A stretch of DNA of 16,115 bases, from NCBI GenBank assembly GCA_045807945.1, contig JBJMGI010000094.1:1-16115 (forward strand), written 5' to 3'. The notes beneath the pieces were generated by a model. It had not been told where the DNA came from. It did not search any database and saw only the letters and a list, made by a program, of their open reading frames with translations. The first letter of the stretch is position 1; the number at the start of each line of letters is the position of its first letter. The DNA is from CAVQGF01 sp045807945. GTDB taxonomy: Bacteria; Acidobacteriota; Terriglobia; Terriglobales; Acidobacteriaceae. A program made the position numbers and the translations under genes. Positions 7,741 through 15,680 of this stretch are shown here, one piece after another.

Positions 7741-8001
7741 TTACCTGCCGTAGTACTTGGCGTTGATCTCGGTGTAGTTCTTCCACTTTTCCGGCAGGTC
7801 GTCCTGCGCGAAGATGGCCGACACCGGGCACACAGGCACGCAGGCGCCGCAGTCGATGCACTCCACCGGGTCGATGTACAGCATCTCCACCCCGCCGTGC
7901 TTCTCTTCATCTTTTTTCGGGTGGATGCAATCCACCGGGCACGCGTCCACGCATGCCGAGTCCTTGGTGCCGATGCAAGGTTCCGCGATCACATATGCCA
8001 T
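7741..8001 (-). CDS. 7Fe-type ferredoxin ([3Fe-4S][4Fe-4S])
   Basis: An 86-aa soluble electron carrier. Seen: eight cysteines as C9-x7-C17-x3-C21-P..C25 and C48-x2-C51-x2-C54-x3-C58-P. The first motif has Thr12 at about the place where an 8Fe ferredoxin has its second Cys. By family knowledge, C9, C17 and C58 would then hold a [3Fe-4S] cluster and C21, C48, C51, C54 a [4Fe-4S] cluster, with C25 free. The start 'AYVIAEPC' and the tail 'WKNYTEINAKYYG' resemble actinobacterial 7Fe ferredoxins such as that of Mycobacterium smegmatis. ATG at 8001 follows an AAGGGAG site 10 bases upstream. The gene is monocistronic, between a strong promoter and a terminator. Its redox partner is not in this window, so its specific role is unknown. 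Cluster type is inferred from cysteine spacing. Confidence 0.93.
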   Translation of the reverse strand: MAYVIAEPCIGTKDSACVDACPVDCIHPKKDEEKHGGVEMLYIDPVECIDCGACVPVCPVSAIFAQDDLPEKWKNYTEINAKYYGR

Positions 8002-8011
8002 AAAGCTGTCT

Positions 8012-8018
8012 CTCCCTT
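8012..8018 (-). promoter_or_regulatory. Ribosome binding site of the ferredoxin gene
   Basis: The minus strand reads AAGGGAG, ending 10 bases before the ATG at 8001. The overlapping TATAAG (8021-8016) resembles a -10, but if used it would leave the binding site untranscribed. I therefore read this stretch as the ribosome binding site. Confidence 0.55.
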
Positions 8019-8048
8019 ATAAGTGCAAGGATGTTGAAGGAACATTAG

Positions 8049-8078
8049 ATTGTAGCAGCAGCCCCTCCCGCTTTTGAA
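8049..8078 (-). promoter_or_regulatory. Sigma70-type promoter of the ferredoxin gene
   Basis: On the minus strand, -35 TTCAAA (8078-8073), 18-bp spacer, then -10 TACAAT (8054-8049) with the extended element TGC just before it. Transcription would start near 8042, leaving a leader of about 40 bases that contains the AAGGGAG binding site. This is one of the better promoters in the window. Confidence 0.6.
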
Positions 8079-8100
8079 GCGTCATGTCGTGTTTTGTTGA

Positions 8101-8129
8101 TTGACGAGCAGGAACATTCCACCTAACAT
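8101..8129 (+). promoter_or_regulatory. Sigma70-type promoter of the first kinase gene
   Basis: -35 TTGACG (8101-8106), 17-bp spacer, -10 TAACAT (8124-8129). Transcription would begin near 8136, about 21 bases before the TTG start. The same elements recur before the second kinase at 9592-9621, including the identical 12-mer TCCACCTAACAT (8118-8129 and 9610-9621). That conservation between paralogues strengthens the call. Confidence 0.65.
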
Positions 8130-8156
8130 TACGACGCTGTTTCCCCTCTTACAATT

Positions 8157-9581
8157 TTGGAAGGCCAGAACATCTCGCATTACCGCGTCCTTCGTCGGCT
8201 CGGCAGCGGCGGCATGGGCGTCGTATATGAAGCTGAGGACATCAACCTCGGCCGCCACGTCGCGCTCAAATTCTTGAACCGCGAATTCCAAGGTGACCCG
8301 GAGGCGCTCGAGCGCTTCCAGCGGGAAGCGCGCGCCGCGTCTGCACTGAACCATCGCAACATCTGCACCATCTACGAAGTCGGCAATGACAATGGCGAGC
8401 AGTTCATCGCCATGGAGCTTCTCGAAGGCAAGTCTCTCGATCAGCAGATCGGCGGACAGCCAGTCAAGAACGCTACCCTGCTGAAGTACGGCATCCAGAT
8501 CGCCGACGCGCTCGATGCCGCTCACGCGCGCGGCATCATCCATCGCGACATCAAGCCCGCCAATATCTTCGTCACCGACAAGGGCCAGGTCAAGATGCTC
8601 GACTTCGGCCTCGCCAAACACATGGAGCATCGGTCGCTCATGGAGACGGCTAGCATCGCTGGCGGCCGCGTTGCGCCCGAAAACCTCACCAGCCCCGGCT
8701 CCACGGTCGGGACTATCGCGTATATGTCTCCCGAGCAGGCGCGCGGCGAAGAGATCGATACTCGCTCCGACCTTTTCTCGTTCGGGACCGTCCTGTACGA
8801 GATCGCGACTGGCAAGCAGCCGTTCGCCGGGAACTCCACGGCGGTGATTTTCGAAGCAATCTTGAACCGCGCCCCCGCGCCTCCTATCCTTCACAACCCC
8901 GACGTCACTTCGGAGCTCGACCGAGTCATCCACAAAGCGCTCGAAAAAGACCGCGACATGCGCTGCCAGACCGCTGCCGAGATCGGCGCTGACCTCCGCC
9001 GCCTCCTGCGCGATTCCAGCTCAGGCAAAGTTGCGGCAGCAACGACCCCATCTGGCAGCAGCAACGTGGCTTCGGATCCATATGCAAAGCCGATCTCCGG
9101 ATCCGGTGTTGCGACCGCAGCGGCGCCAATTTCCGCGCCTATTGCAGCAGCGGCGCCACGTCAGGCCTCGGCTCCTTATCGTCCACCCCGGCCTTCGCGC
9201 CTACCATCGCTCGGCACGACCTTGCTTTTGATGGTCGTTGTTTTCGGTGGCATGTGGTACATGAAGCAATACCAACCCAAACAGTACGCCGAGATTCTGG
9301 GCACCATACGGGGTTTTGTACAAGACATTAAGGGCACCACGAGCACGACCACCGCCGCGCAAACTGGGGACAAGGTTTCCGTACAGGTGACCACGACTCC
9401 AAAAGGTGCCGCCATCTCGGTGGATGGCAACGTCCTCAGCAAAAAGACGCCCAACAAGATCGCGCTTGCTCCCGGCGAGTACGAGATCCAGTTGACGCTC
9501 GAGGGCTACAGTCCCATCACCCGCAAGGTCACCGTCGAGAAGGACACACCTCTCACCATCACCGAGACTTTGCAGAAGTGA
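8157..9581 (+). CDS. Membrane Ser/Thr protein kinase with one C-terminal PEGA domain
   Basis: A 474-aa Hanks-type kinase. Seen: glycine loop 'GSGGMGVV' (16-23), ATP-anchoring K38 in 'VALKF', alpha-C Glu E57, catalytic loop 'HRDIKPANI' (129-137, D131), 'DFG' (149-151) and 'GTIAYMSPEQARG' closing a long activation segment rich in Ser/Thr. All catalytic residues are present. A low-complexity Ala/Pro/Ser linker (about 285-345) leads to one transmembrane helix near 350-367 and a PEGA domain near 405-473 that should lie outside the cytoplasm. Start: TTG at 8157, no Shine-Dalgarno; chosen because 'MEGQNISHYRVLRRLG' matches the usual N-terminus of acidobacterial kinases and the paralogue starts the same way. 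It is followed 10 bp later by the promoter of its tandem paralogue. Substrates and signal are unknown. Confidence 0.92.
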   Translation: MEGQNISHYRVLRRLGSGGMGVVYEAEDINLGRHVALKFLNREFQGDPEALERFQREARAASALNHRNICTIYEVGNDNGEQFIAMELLEGKSLDQQIGGQPVKNATLLKYGIQIADALDAAHARGIIHRDIKPANIFVTDKGQVKMLDFGLAKHMEHRSLMETASIAGGRVAPENLTSPGSTVGTIAYMSPEQARGEEIDTRSDLFSFGTVLYEIATGKQPFAGNSTAVIFEAILNRAPAPPILHNPDVTSELDRVIHKALEKDRDMRCQTAAEIGADLRRLLRDSSSGKVAAATTPSGSSNVASDPYAKPISGSGVATAAAPISAPIAAAAPRQASAPYRPPRPSRLPSLGTTLLLMVVVFGGMWYMKQYQPKQYAEILGTIRGFVQDIKGTTSTTTAAQTGDKVSVQVTTTPKGAAISVDGNVLSKKTPNKIALAPGEYEIQLTLEGYSPITRKVTVEKDTPLTITETLQK

Positions 9582-9591
9582 CCTTGGTTAA

Positions 9592-9621
9592 TTGACGCAA
9601 CACGATAAATCCACCTAACAT
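9592..9621 (+). promoter_or_regulatory. Sigma70-type promoter of the second kinase gene (duplicated copy)
   Basis: -35 TTGACG (9592-9597), 18-bp spacer, -10 TAACAT (9616-9621), starting 10 bp after the stop of the first kinase. It matches the promoter at 8101-8129 in both hexamers and in the 12-mer ending in the -10, with a spacer one base longer. The conserved CTGTT and ACAAT-n-TTTGG context continues into the TTG start, so the whole leader appears to have been duplicated with the gene. Confidence 0.6.
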
Positions 9622-9647
9622 ACCTTCTCTGTTCCCGAGGACAATCT

Positions 9648-11626
9648 TTGGAAGGCCGATCTATATCCCACTACCGTATTGTCCGTCGCCTTGGCAGCGG
9701 AGGAATGGGTGTCGTCTATGAAGCTGAGGACTCAATCTCGGCCGCCACGTCGCCCTCAAGTTCCTTTCCAAAGAATTTCAAGCTGAGCCTCAAGCATTAG
9801 AGCGCTTCCAGCGCGAAGCCCGGGCTGCATCTGCTTTGAATCACCGCAATATCTGCACCATTTACGAAATCGGCAACGACAGCGGCGAGCAGTTCATGGC
9901 GATGGAACTGCTCGAAGGTAAGTCCCTGGACCAACAGATCGGTGGACAACCGGTCAAACTCGCCACGCTGGTGAAGTACGGCATTCAGATCGCGGATGCG
10001 CTCGACGCGGCGCACAAGCGCGGCATCGTGCACCGTGATATCAAGCCGGCGAACATCTTTGTCACCGACACCGGACAGGTGAAGATGCTGGACTTCGGCC
10101 TGGCCAAGCACATGGAGCACCGCTCGCTCATGGAGACCGCGACGGTCAGCGGTGGCGGACGCATCTCCCCGGAGAACCTGACCAGCCCGGGCTCTACCGT
10201 CGGGACCATCGCTTATATGTCCCCTGAGCAGGCACGTGGCGAGGAGCTCGACACGCGCTCCGACCTGTTTTCATTCGGTACCGTCATCTACGAAATGGCG
10301 ACTGGCAAGCAGCCCTTCGCTGGAACCACCAGCGCCGTGATCTTCGAGGCCATCCTCAATCGCGTTCCGCCGTCTCCTCTTTTGCACAATCCGGATCTGC
10401 CTCCGGAAGTCGAGCGGCTAATTCAAAAGGCGCTGGAAAAGGACCGCGACGTTCGCTGCCAGACCGCGGCAGAAATGGGCGCCGACCTGCGTCGGTTGCT
10501 GCGCGATTCCAGCTCGGGAAAAATGAGCGCGGCCAGTGCATCGGGCAGCATGGCACCCGCAAGCGGCCGATTCAATCCCGCATTGGGCTCTGCGGCTGCT
10601 GTGGCCGTTGCTCCCGCTAAGGCTCCCGCGAAGAACCAGCTGCTTGTTCCTATTCTTGCCGTGGTTGCTGTTCTTGCGGTAGCTGGTGGTGTGGTCGCGT
10701 ACGTGAACCACTCGCAGGCACAGCAGCGCACTGAGCTGGAGAAGTTATTGAAAGACAAGGAGCAGACGAACACGCCCGCGCCAAACAGTGCTACTCCTGC
10801 CGCGACTGCCGCACCTGCAACAAGCACGGCAACTGCTGCGCCGCCGGTTCCCGAGCCCCCAGTAGCTAACGCTGTGAATGACAAACCTGCCTCGGCGCTG
10901 CCACCTCCACTCGTCCCCAAAAAGAAGGATGCGCCTACTCCAACTGCGAGTGTCGAGCTCTCGCTGGCGTCAACTCCCTCTGGCGCAAAGGTTCAGATCG
11001 ATGGAAAAGCTGACTCGGCGTGGACAACGCCATTCGCCACCAAGCTGACTCCCGGTCAGCACACTGTCACCTTCACCAAATCGGGATACGTGGGGGAAAC
11101 CAAAACCGTCGCCCTCGCAGCCGGCAAGCCAGCCCGAGTGGAGTCGAAGCTTTCCGAATCTTTGCTCACGGCTTCGTTGAACAGTGATCCCTCTGGCGCG
11201 GCGATCGAGGTCGATGGAAAACCGAGCGGCAAAGTCACGCCTTCAGTCCTTCCGCTAAGCAAAGGCGACCATATCTTCGTTTTCCATAAAGACGGTTTTC
11301 AGGACGTTTCAAAGAAAACTATTCTTAAAGAAGGCGATGCCTTCTCTTTCACTGCAAGCCTGAAACCGGTGCAAAAAGACTCCGGCAACATCTTCAAGAA
11401 ACTCTTTGGAGGCGACAAAGTTTCCGTCCAAGTGAACAGCACTCCCAAAGGTGCTGAGATCTATGTTGGTGGAAATTACGTGAACAAGAAGACGCCAGGA
11501 AAGATCTCGCTTCCGCCCGGCGATCATGAGATCCAACTCAAGCTCGACGGCTACACTACCGTGACCCGCAAGGTCACCGTCCAGAAAGACACGCTGCTCA
11601 CCATCGACGAGACGCTCAAAAAGTAG
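9648..11626 (+). CDS. Membrane Ser/Thr protein kinase with three PEGA domains, frame broken by a 1-base deletion
   Basis: Tandem paralogue of the 8157-9581 kinase. From TTG 9648 the frame reads 'MEGRSISHYRIVRRLG' and the glycine loop, but one base is missing after GAC 9729-9731. Translation then shifts and stops at TAG 9798-9800, giving about 50 aa. Adding one base restores a 659-aa protein with K38, E57, D131 ('HRDIKPANI') and D149 ('DFG') at the same positions as the paralogue. Then follow a Pro/Ala linker, a transmembrane helix near 331-353, a short charged coil and an Ala/Pro stretch, and three PEGA domains near 435-503, 505-574 and 590-658. The third is the closest to the PEGA of the first kinase. 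The long open part can only be called from internal TTG 9836 or later, which loses the glycine loop, K38 and E57 and so should be inactive. Either a recent real mutation or a sequencing/assembly error; the otherwise intact frame fits both. Confidence 0.85.
9729..9736 (+). other. Site of the frame-breaking single-base deletion
   Basis: The paralogue reads GAG-GAC-ATC-AAC-CTC-GGC (Glu-Asp-Ile-Asn-Leu-Gly). Here the sequence is GAG-GAC-TC-AAT-CTC-GGC, one base short of the Ile codon, with the flanks nearly identical. No homopolymer and no X-XXY-YYZ slippery heptamer is present, so programmed frameshifting is unlikely. Confidence 0.85.
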
Positions 11627-11647
11627 TCTTTCGTTCTGCGGAAAACA

Positions 11648-11676
11648 TTGCTGCGCCACTTCCTTTCCATTAGAAT
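11648..11676 (+). promoter_or_regulatory. Sigma70-type promoter of lon
   Basis: -35 TTGCTG (11648-11653), 17-bp spacer, -10 TAGAAT (11671-11676, 5 of 6 matches). Transcription would start near 11683, giving a leader of about 77 bases. I see no sigma32-type heat-shock hexamers and no CIRCE element in the 133-bp gap after the second kinase. An 8-bp palindrome CTCGCGAG (11691-11698) lies in the leader, of unknown significance. Confidence 0.5.
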
Positions 11677-11759
11677 TGCGCGCTCATTCGCTCGCGAGGG
11701 CGGGGTCTGCATCTTTTTGGTGGTCAGCCTCATCCATTCTTGGAATCGAGGAAAATTGA

Positions 11760-14198
11760 ATGTCGCAGAAAACGACAAATCTGGACCCCAAGGCCCAGCA
11801 CGAGCCAGTTGTGCTGGAAGGTCCCCGGAATCTTCCGGTGCTCCCCGTGCGCGACACCGTTCTGTTCCCGCACGCAGTACTACCCTTGACCGTCGGACGC
11901 GAAAGCTCCGTCGAGTTGATCAATTCTTTGGGTGAAGACAAGACGATCGTGGTGGCAGCCCAGCGCGAGGCACGTGTTGACGCACCTCAGCCCAGCGATC
12001 TTTTCTCTATAGCCACGCTTGCCACCGTACACAAAGTAGTCAAGATGCCCAACCAGAGCCTCTTCGTCTTCGCCGAAGGGCTCACGCGCGTCAAGTTAGG
12101 CGAATTCAGCCAGATCAATCCCTTCATGAAGGCCACGGTCACGCCGCTGACCGAGAAAGAGGACGAAAAAAGCCCTGAGATTGAGGCCTTGCAGCGCAAC
12201 GTCCTGAATCTGTTCCAGCAGATCGTCTCCGGCTCGCCGACTCTTTCGGACGAGCTCCAGACAGTCGCCATGAACATTGACAGCGCGGGCCGTCTGGTGG
12301 ACTTCATCGCCTCGTCGCTGCCCTCTCTGAACACGATAGATAAGCAGGACCTACTCGAGACAGTAGACATCAAGGCGCGCCTCACCAAGATCAACCAGCA
12401 CTTGGCTAAGGAACTCGAAGTCCAGCAGCTGCGCAACAAGATCCAGTCTGAAGTGCAGGACCGCGTGCAGCAGACGCAGCGCGAGTACTACTTGCGCGAG
12501 CAGATGAAGGCTATCCAGAAGGAGCTCGGCGAGCAGGACGAAACCCAGCGTGACGTCGAAGAGCTGAAGCAGAAGATCGAATCCGCCGGCATGCCCGAGG
12601 ACGTCAAGAAAGAGGCGCTCAAGGAATTGAACCGCCTCGCGCGCATCTCGCCAATGGCTGCCGACTATTCCATCACTCGCAACTACATCGAGTGGCTTGC
12701 GGTTCTCCCCTGGTCGAAATCCAGCGGCGTAGAAGTGGACATTGTCAAAGCCAAAGAGATCCTCGACGAAGACCACTACGACCTGCAGAAGGTAAAAGAC
12801 CGCATTCTGGATTACCTCTCCGTGCGCCGGCTGAAGCCAAGCATGAAGGGGCCGATCCTTTGCTTCGTCGGACCTCCCGGCGTAGGCAAGACTTCGCTTG
12901 GCCGCTCCATCGCGCGTTCACTCGGACGCAAGTTCCAGCGCATGTCTCTCGGTGGCTTGCACGATGAGGCCGAGATCCGGGGCCATCGCCGCACTTACAT
13001 TGGCGCTCTACCCGGACAGATCATTCAGGGCATCCGCCGCGCTGAAACCAACGACCCCGTCTTCATGCTCGACGAAGTGGATAAGCTCGGTCGCGATTTC
13101 CGCGGCGACCCGTCGTCGGCCCTGCTCGAAGCACTTGACCCCGAGCAGAACGCGACTTTCCGCGACAACTATCTTGACGTTCCTTTCGACCTCTCAAAGG
13201 TGATGTTCATCACCACAGCGAACATGCTTGACCCGATCCCCGAGCCGCTGCGCGATCGCATGGAGATCATCGAGCTGCAGGGCTACACCGAGGACGAGAA
13301 GGTTCACATCGCCTTCCGCTACCTGATTCCGCGGCAGATCGAAGAGAACGGCATCAGCAAGGAACAAATCGAGTTCCCTGAAGACGCTGTCCGGTTCATC
13401 ATCCGCCATTACACCCGCGAAGCCGGCGTCCGTAACTTGGAGCGCCTGATCGGAACGGTCGCACGCAAACAAGCGCGACGCATCGCCGAAGGCAAACCCG
13501 AAAAGCTTGTCGTGAACGACGCGATCATTCACGATTTCCTCGGCGCGATCAAAATCCGCGTTGACACCGAGATCGCCGAACGCACCAAGCGTCCCGGGGT
13601 CGCGGTGGGTCTCGCTTGGACCCCGGCTGGTGGCGACATCCTCTTCATCGAAGCCAATAAGATGAAGGGCAAGGGCGGCTTCACCATGACCGGACAGCTC
13701 GGTCAGGTGATGCAGGAATCGATGCAGGCCGCTTTGACATGGGTGCGCTCGAATGCAGCGTTCTTGCACATCAGTGACGACTTCTTCAGCTCGCACGATC
13801 TGCACATTCACGTGCCCGCTGGCGCGATTCCGAAAGACGGCCCGTCTGCCGGCATCACCATGACGACAGCGCTCGTCTCTCTACTGACGGATCGCCCGGT
13901 GCGTCCTTACACCGCGATGACCGGTGAAGTCACGCTGAGCGGAAACGTTCTCCCCATCGGCGGCGTGAAAGAGAAAGTGCTGGCGGCGAAGCGCGCAGGA
14001 GTTCGGACCATCATTCTGCCCGCGGACAATAAAACGAACGTAGAGGAAGACCTCACCGCCGAGCAGCTCGAAGGGCTCAGCATTCACTACGTCTCGACGA
14101 TGGAAGAAGTGCTCGCGGTCGCGCTACCCAGCTCGGCCGCCGAGCAGCGCGTGGACGATCGCGAGCGCGAAGAAGTCCTGCGCCAGGTTCCCGCTTAA
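11760..14198 (+). CDS. lon: ATP-dependent Lon protease
   Basis: An 812-aa LonA-type protease that unfolds and degrades damaged or regulatory proteins in the cytosol as a homohexamer. Seen: N-terminal substrate-binding domain starting 'LPVLPVRDTVLFPHAVLPL' (25-43), a coiled coil near 215-275, AAA+ Walker A 'GPPGVGKT' (371-378), Walker B 'VFMLDEVDK' (434-442), sensor region 'FITTANMLD', and the proteolytic Ser-Lys dyad S696 in 'PKDGPSAG' and K739 in 'GGVKEK', 43 residues apart as in E. coli (S679/K722). Full length, all catalytic residues present. ATG 11760 follows a GAGGA binding site about 8 bases upstream. It carries its own promoter, so it is probably not in an operon with the kinases. Its stop overlaps that of the convergent amine oxidase. 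Confidence 0.98.
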   Translation: MSQKTTNLDPKAQHEPVVLEGPRNLPVLPVRDTVLFPHAVLPLTVGRESSVELINSLGEDKTIVVAAQREARVDAPQPSDLFSIATLATVHKVVKMPNQSLFVFAEGLTRVKLGEFSQINPFMKATVTPLTEKEDEKSPEIEALQRNVLNLFQQIVSGSPTLSDELQTVAMNIDSAGRLVDFIASSLPSLNTIDKQDLLETVDIKARLTKINQHLAKELEVQQLRNKIQSEVQDRVQQTQREYYLREQMKAIQKELGEQDETQRDVEELKQKIESAGMPEDVKKEALKELNRLARISPMAADYSITRNYIEWLAVLPWSKSSGVEVDIVKAKEILDEDHYDLQKVKDRILDYLSVRRLKPSMKGPILCFVGPPGVGKTSLGRSIARSLGRKFQRMSLGGLHDEAEIRGHRRTYIGALPGQIIQGIRRAETNDPVFMLDEVDKLGRDFRGDPSSALLEALDPEQNATFRDNYLDVPFDLSKVMFITTANMLDPIPEPLRDRMEIIELQGYTEDEKVHIAFRYLIPRQIEENGISKEQIEFPEDAVRFIIRHYTREAGVRNLERLIGTVARKQARRIAEGKPEKLVVNDAIIHDFLGAIKIRVDTEIAERTKRPGVAVGLAWTPAGGDILFIEANKMKGKGGFTMTGQLGQVMQESMQAALTWVRSNAAFLHISDDFFSSHDLHIHVPAGAIPKDGPSAGITMTTALVSLLTDRPVRPYTAMTGEVTLSGNVLPIGGVKEKVLAAKRAGVRTIILPADNKTNVEEDLTAEQLEGLSIHYVSTMEEVLAVALPSSAAEQRVDDREREEVLRQVPA

Positions 14199-15631
14199 GC
14201 CTCGTTCACTTCCCTGGCCGCTCGCAGGCCGGAGTGTATAGCTCCCTGCATCCACCCCGGCCACGGCGAGGTGTGCTCGCCGGCGAAATGAACTCTGCCA
14301 TCCGGCGTCGCGAGATGTTTAACGACTGTCTCGAACTGTCCTGGCAATACAACCATGTAAGCACCCCGCGCGTGGGGATCGTTCAACCAAGACCACGTGG
14401 TGGTTTTTTCTACCTCGCTCTTGAAGCCCGGATGTATCTGCTCGTACACGTTCAGTGAGGTCTGGACCTGCTTGCTCTCGCTCATAGCCGAATACTTCGC
14501 CGCCAGGTCTTCGTAGATGTACGACATCACGATCCCCTTCGTCCCCGGCTCATTGAAAGTCGGCGCCCAGACTTCCATCGGCTGATCCACAGTCGCAAAG
14601 CCGTTTCGGCCATCCTTCTCCCAGAAACGTGACTTTGTCTGCGCAAACACCCGCGCGACGGGACCCATATAAATGTTCTTAATGGCATAGTCCTTCTGCT
14701 CTGACCAGCCTGGATGGACCGGAATTCTTCGCAACACAGTGAAGGGAAGAGTGCAGATCACCCGATCCGCTTCAAGGGTTTCTTGTTTGTGGTTGCGCCG
14801 GAAGGTCACCGCCACCGACTTGTCCTTCCGCTCGAGCCGTACCACTTCGGCGTTGTACTTGACCTTCTCGGCGACCACCTTCGCCATCGCGTACGGTAGT
14901 TGGTCATTGCCGCCGCGGATCTTCCAAAGTTTCGGCACCGCGTGGCTCAGTGAATCGTGGACGAAGTCCAGCAACGAGTCTTTTTCGAAGCCGAAACACA
15001 ACAACTGGATCGCATCGGGGGATGCGCCTTGCTTGCGCAAGTAATCGGCGAGGCTAATGTTTCCCATCTCCGCCATCTGCGACATCGGCCAGCCGTCGTC
15101 AGGAAGCGCCCGCAATTTGTCCTGCAGAGGCTTTATGTAGTGCTCCTCTAACCCGCCGAAGCCGAGCCGACGCTCTTCAGGCGTGAACTTCACGTCGAAC
15201 TGTGAGACGTCGGGGTCTTTTCCGAATGGCACCACCTGCCGCTTCCCTCGCCAAAGGAAAACGGTCGAACCCGATTCCGGCCAAAACGGATCTAGCTGTA
15301 GATCGAACCTCTTAACGTACTGCAAGGTAAGCGCATGCGTGCTTGGGATGCGTCCCGCTCCTGCCTCGGCGTATACCCCGCCGGTGAAAGGCTCGCGAAG
15401 CGTGTACACCCGTCCGCCCGGCCGATTGCGCGCCTCCAGCACTGTGACCCTATGCCCTGCCTTGGTTAGCTCTTCCGCAGCGACCAATCCCGCCAGACCC
15501 GCTCCCAAGATGACGATCTTCTTCGCCGGACCCTGCTTGCGCAGGCCGCCAGTCTGCCCCACTGCAAGGGACTTTGTGTAGGCCGCGAGCGCGGCCATGC
15601 TTGCCAGGTGCAGGAATTCCCGACGGTTCAT
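14195..15631 (-). CDS. Flavin monoamine oxidase family protein with twin-arginine-type leader
   Basis: A 478-aa FAD-dependent amine (or amino-acid) oxidase. Seen: 'NRREFLHLA' at residues 2-10 followed by a short hydrophobic stretch, which fits a Tat signal and would send the folded flavoprotein out of the cytoplasm. Then the dinucleotide-binding 'VILGAGLAGLVAAEEL' (40-55) with 'LEARNRPGGRV' (65-75), 'RVICTLPFTVLR' in the middle, and the C-terminal FAD motif 'VHFAGEHTS'. No Cys sits in the final FAD-binding region, so FAD is probably bound non-covalently, unlike eukaryotic MAO. ATG 15631 has a GGAG site 5 bases upstream. It is divergent from the MoaD-MoaE gene across 49 bp and convergent with lon by a 4-bp overlap. 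The substrate is not evident; polyamine, biogenic amine or L-amino acid are all possible. Confidence 0.88.
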   Translation of the reverse strand: MNRREFLHLASMAALAAYTKSLAVGQTGGLRKQGPAKKIVILGAGLAGLVAAEELTKAGHRVTVLEARNRPGGRVYTLREPFTGGVYAEAGAGRIPSTHALTLQYVKRFDLQLDPFWPESGSTVFLWRGKRQVVPFGKDPDVSQFDVKFTPEERRLGFGGLEEHYIKPLQDKLRALPDDGWPMSQMAEMGNISLADYLRKQGASPDAIQLLCFGFEKDSLLDFVHDSLSHAVPKLWKIRGGNDQLPYAMAKVVAEKVKYNAEVVRLERKDKSVAVTFRRNHKQETLEADRVICTLPFTVLRRIPVHPGWSEQKDYAIKNIYMGPVARVFAQTKSRFWEKDGRNGFATVDQPMEVWAPTFNEPGTKGIVMSYIYEDLAAKYSAMSESKQVQTSLNVYEQIHPGFKSEVEKTTTWSWLNDPHARGAYMVVLPGQFETVVKHLATPDGRVHFAGEHTSPWPGWMQGAIHSGLRAAREVNEA

Positions 15632-15680
15632 GCAGGCTCCAATGTGCGCTCACTGACGAATGTCCGGTATTCTATCCACG

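Noticed and set aside
8068..8084. Small hairpin CGCTT-TTG-AAGCG between ferredoxin and kinase
   Set aside because: A 5-bp stem with a 3-base loop and no T-tract; it overlaps the ferredoxin -35 region and is not needed as a terminator between divergent genes.
8082..8933. 283-codon open frame on the minus strand under the first kinase, with a similar one at 9797-10120 under the second
   Set aside because: The two antisense translations resemble each other only because the kinase sense strands are paralogous. No ribosome binding site, no known family, and the kinase motifs fully explain the sequence.
9725..9740. Programmed ribosomal frameshift
   Set aside because: A -1 shift would restore the frame, but there is no slippery heptamer or obvious downstream structure, and the paralogue shows a simple one-base deletion.
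9836..11626. Second kinase as an intact gene starting at TTG 9836
   Set aside because: This TTG is an internal Leu codon in the 'ASALNHRN' motif. A start there would remove the glycine loop and catalytic Lys, while the missing part is present upstream in another frame.
13194..13811. 205-codon minus-strand frame opposite lon
   Set aside because: It covers the highly conserved Lon AAA+ and protease region on the other strand; no start signal and no recognisable domain.
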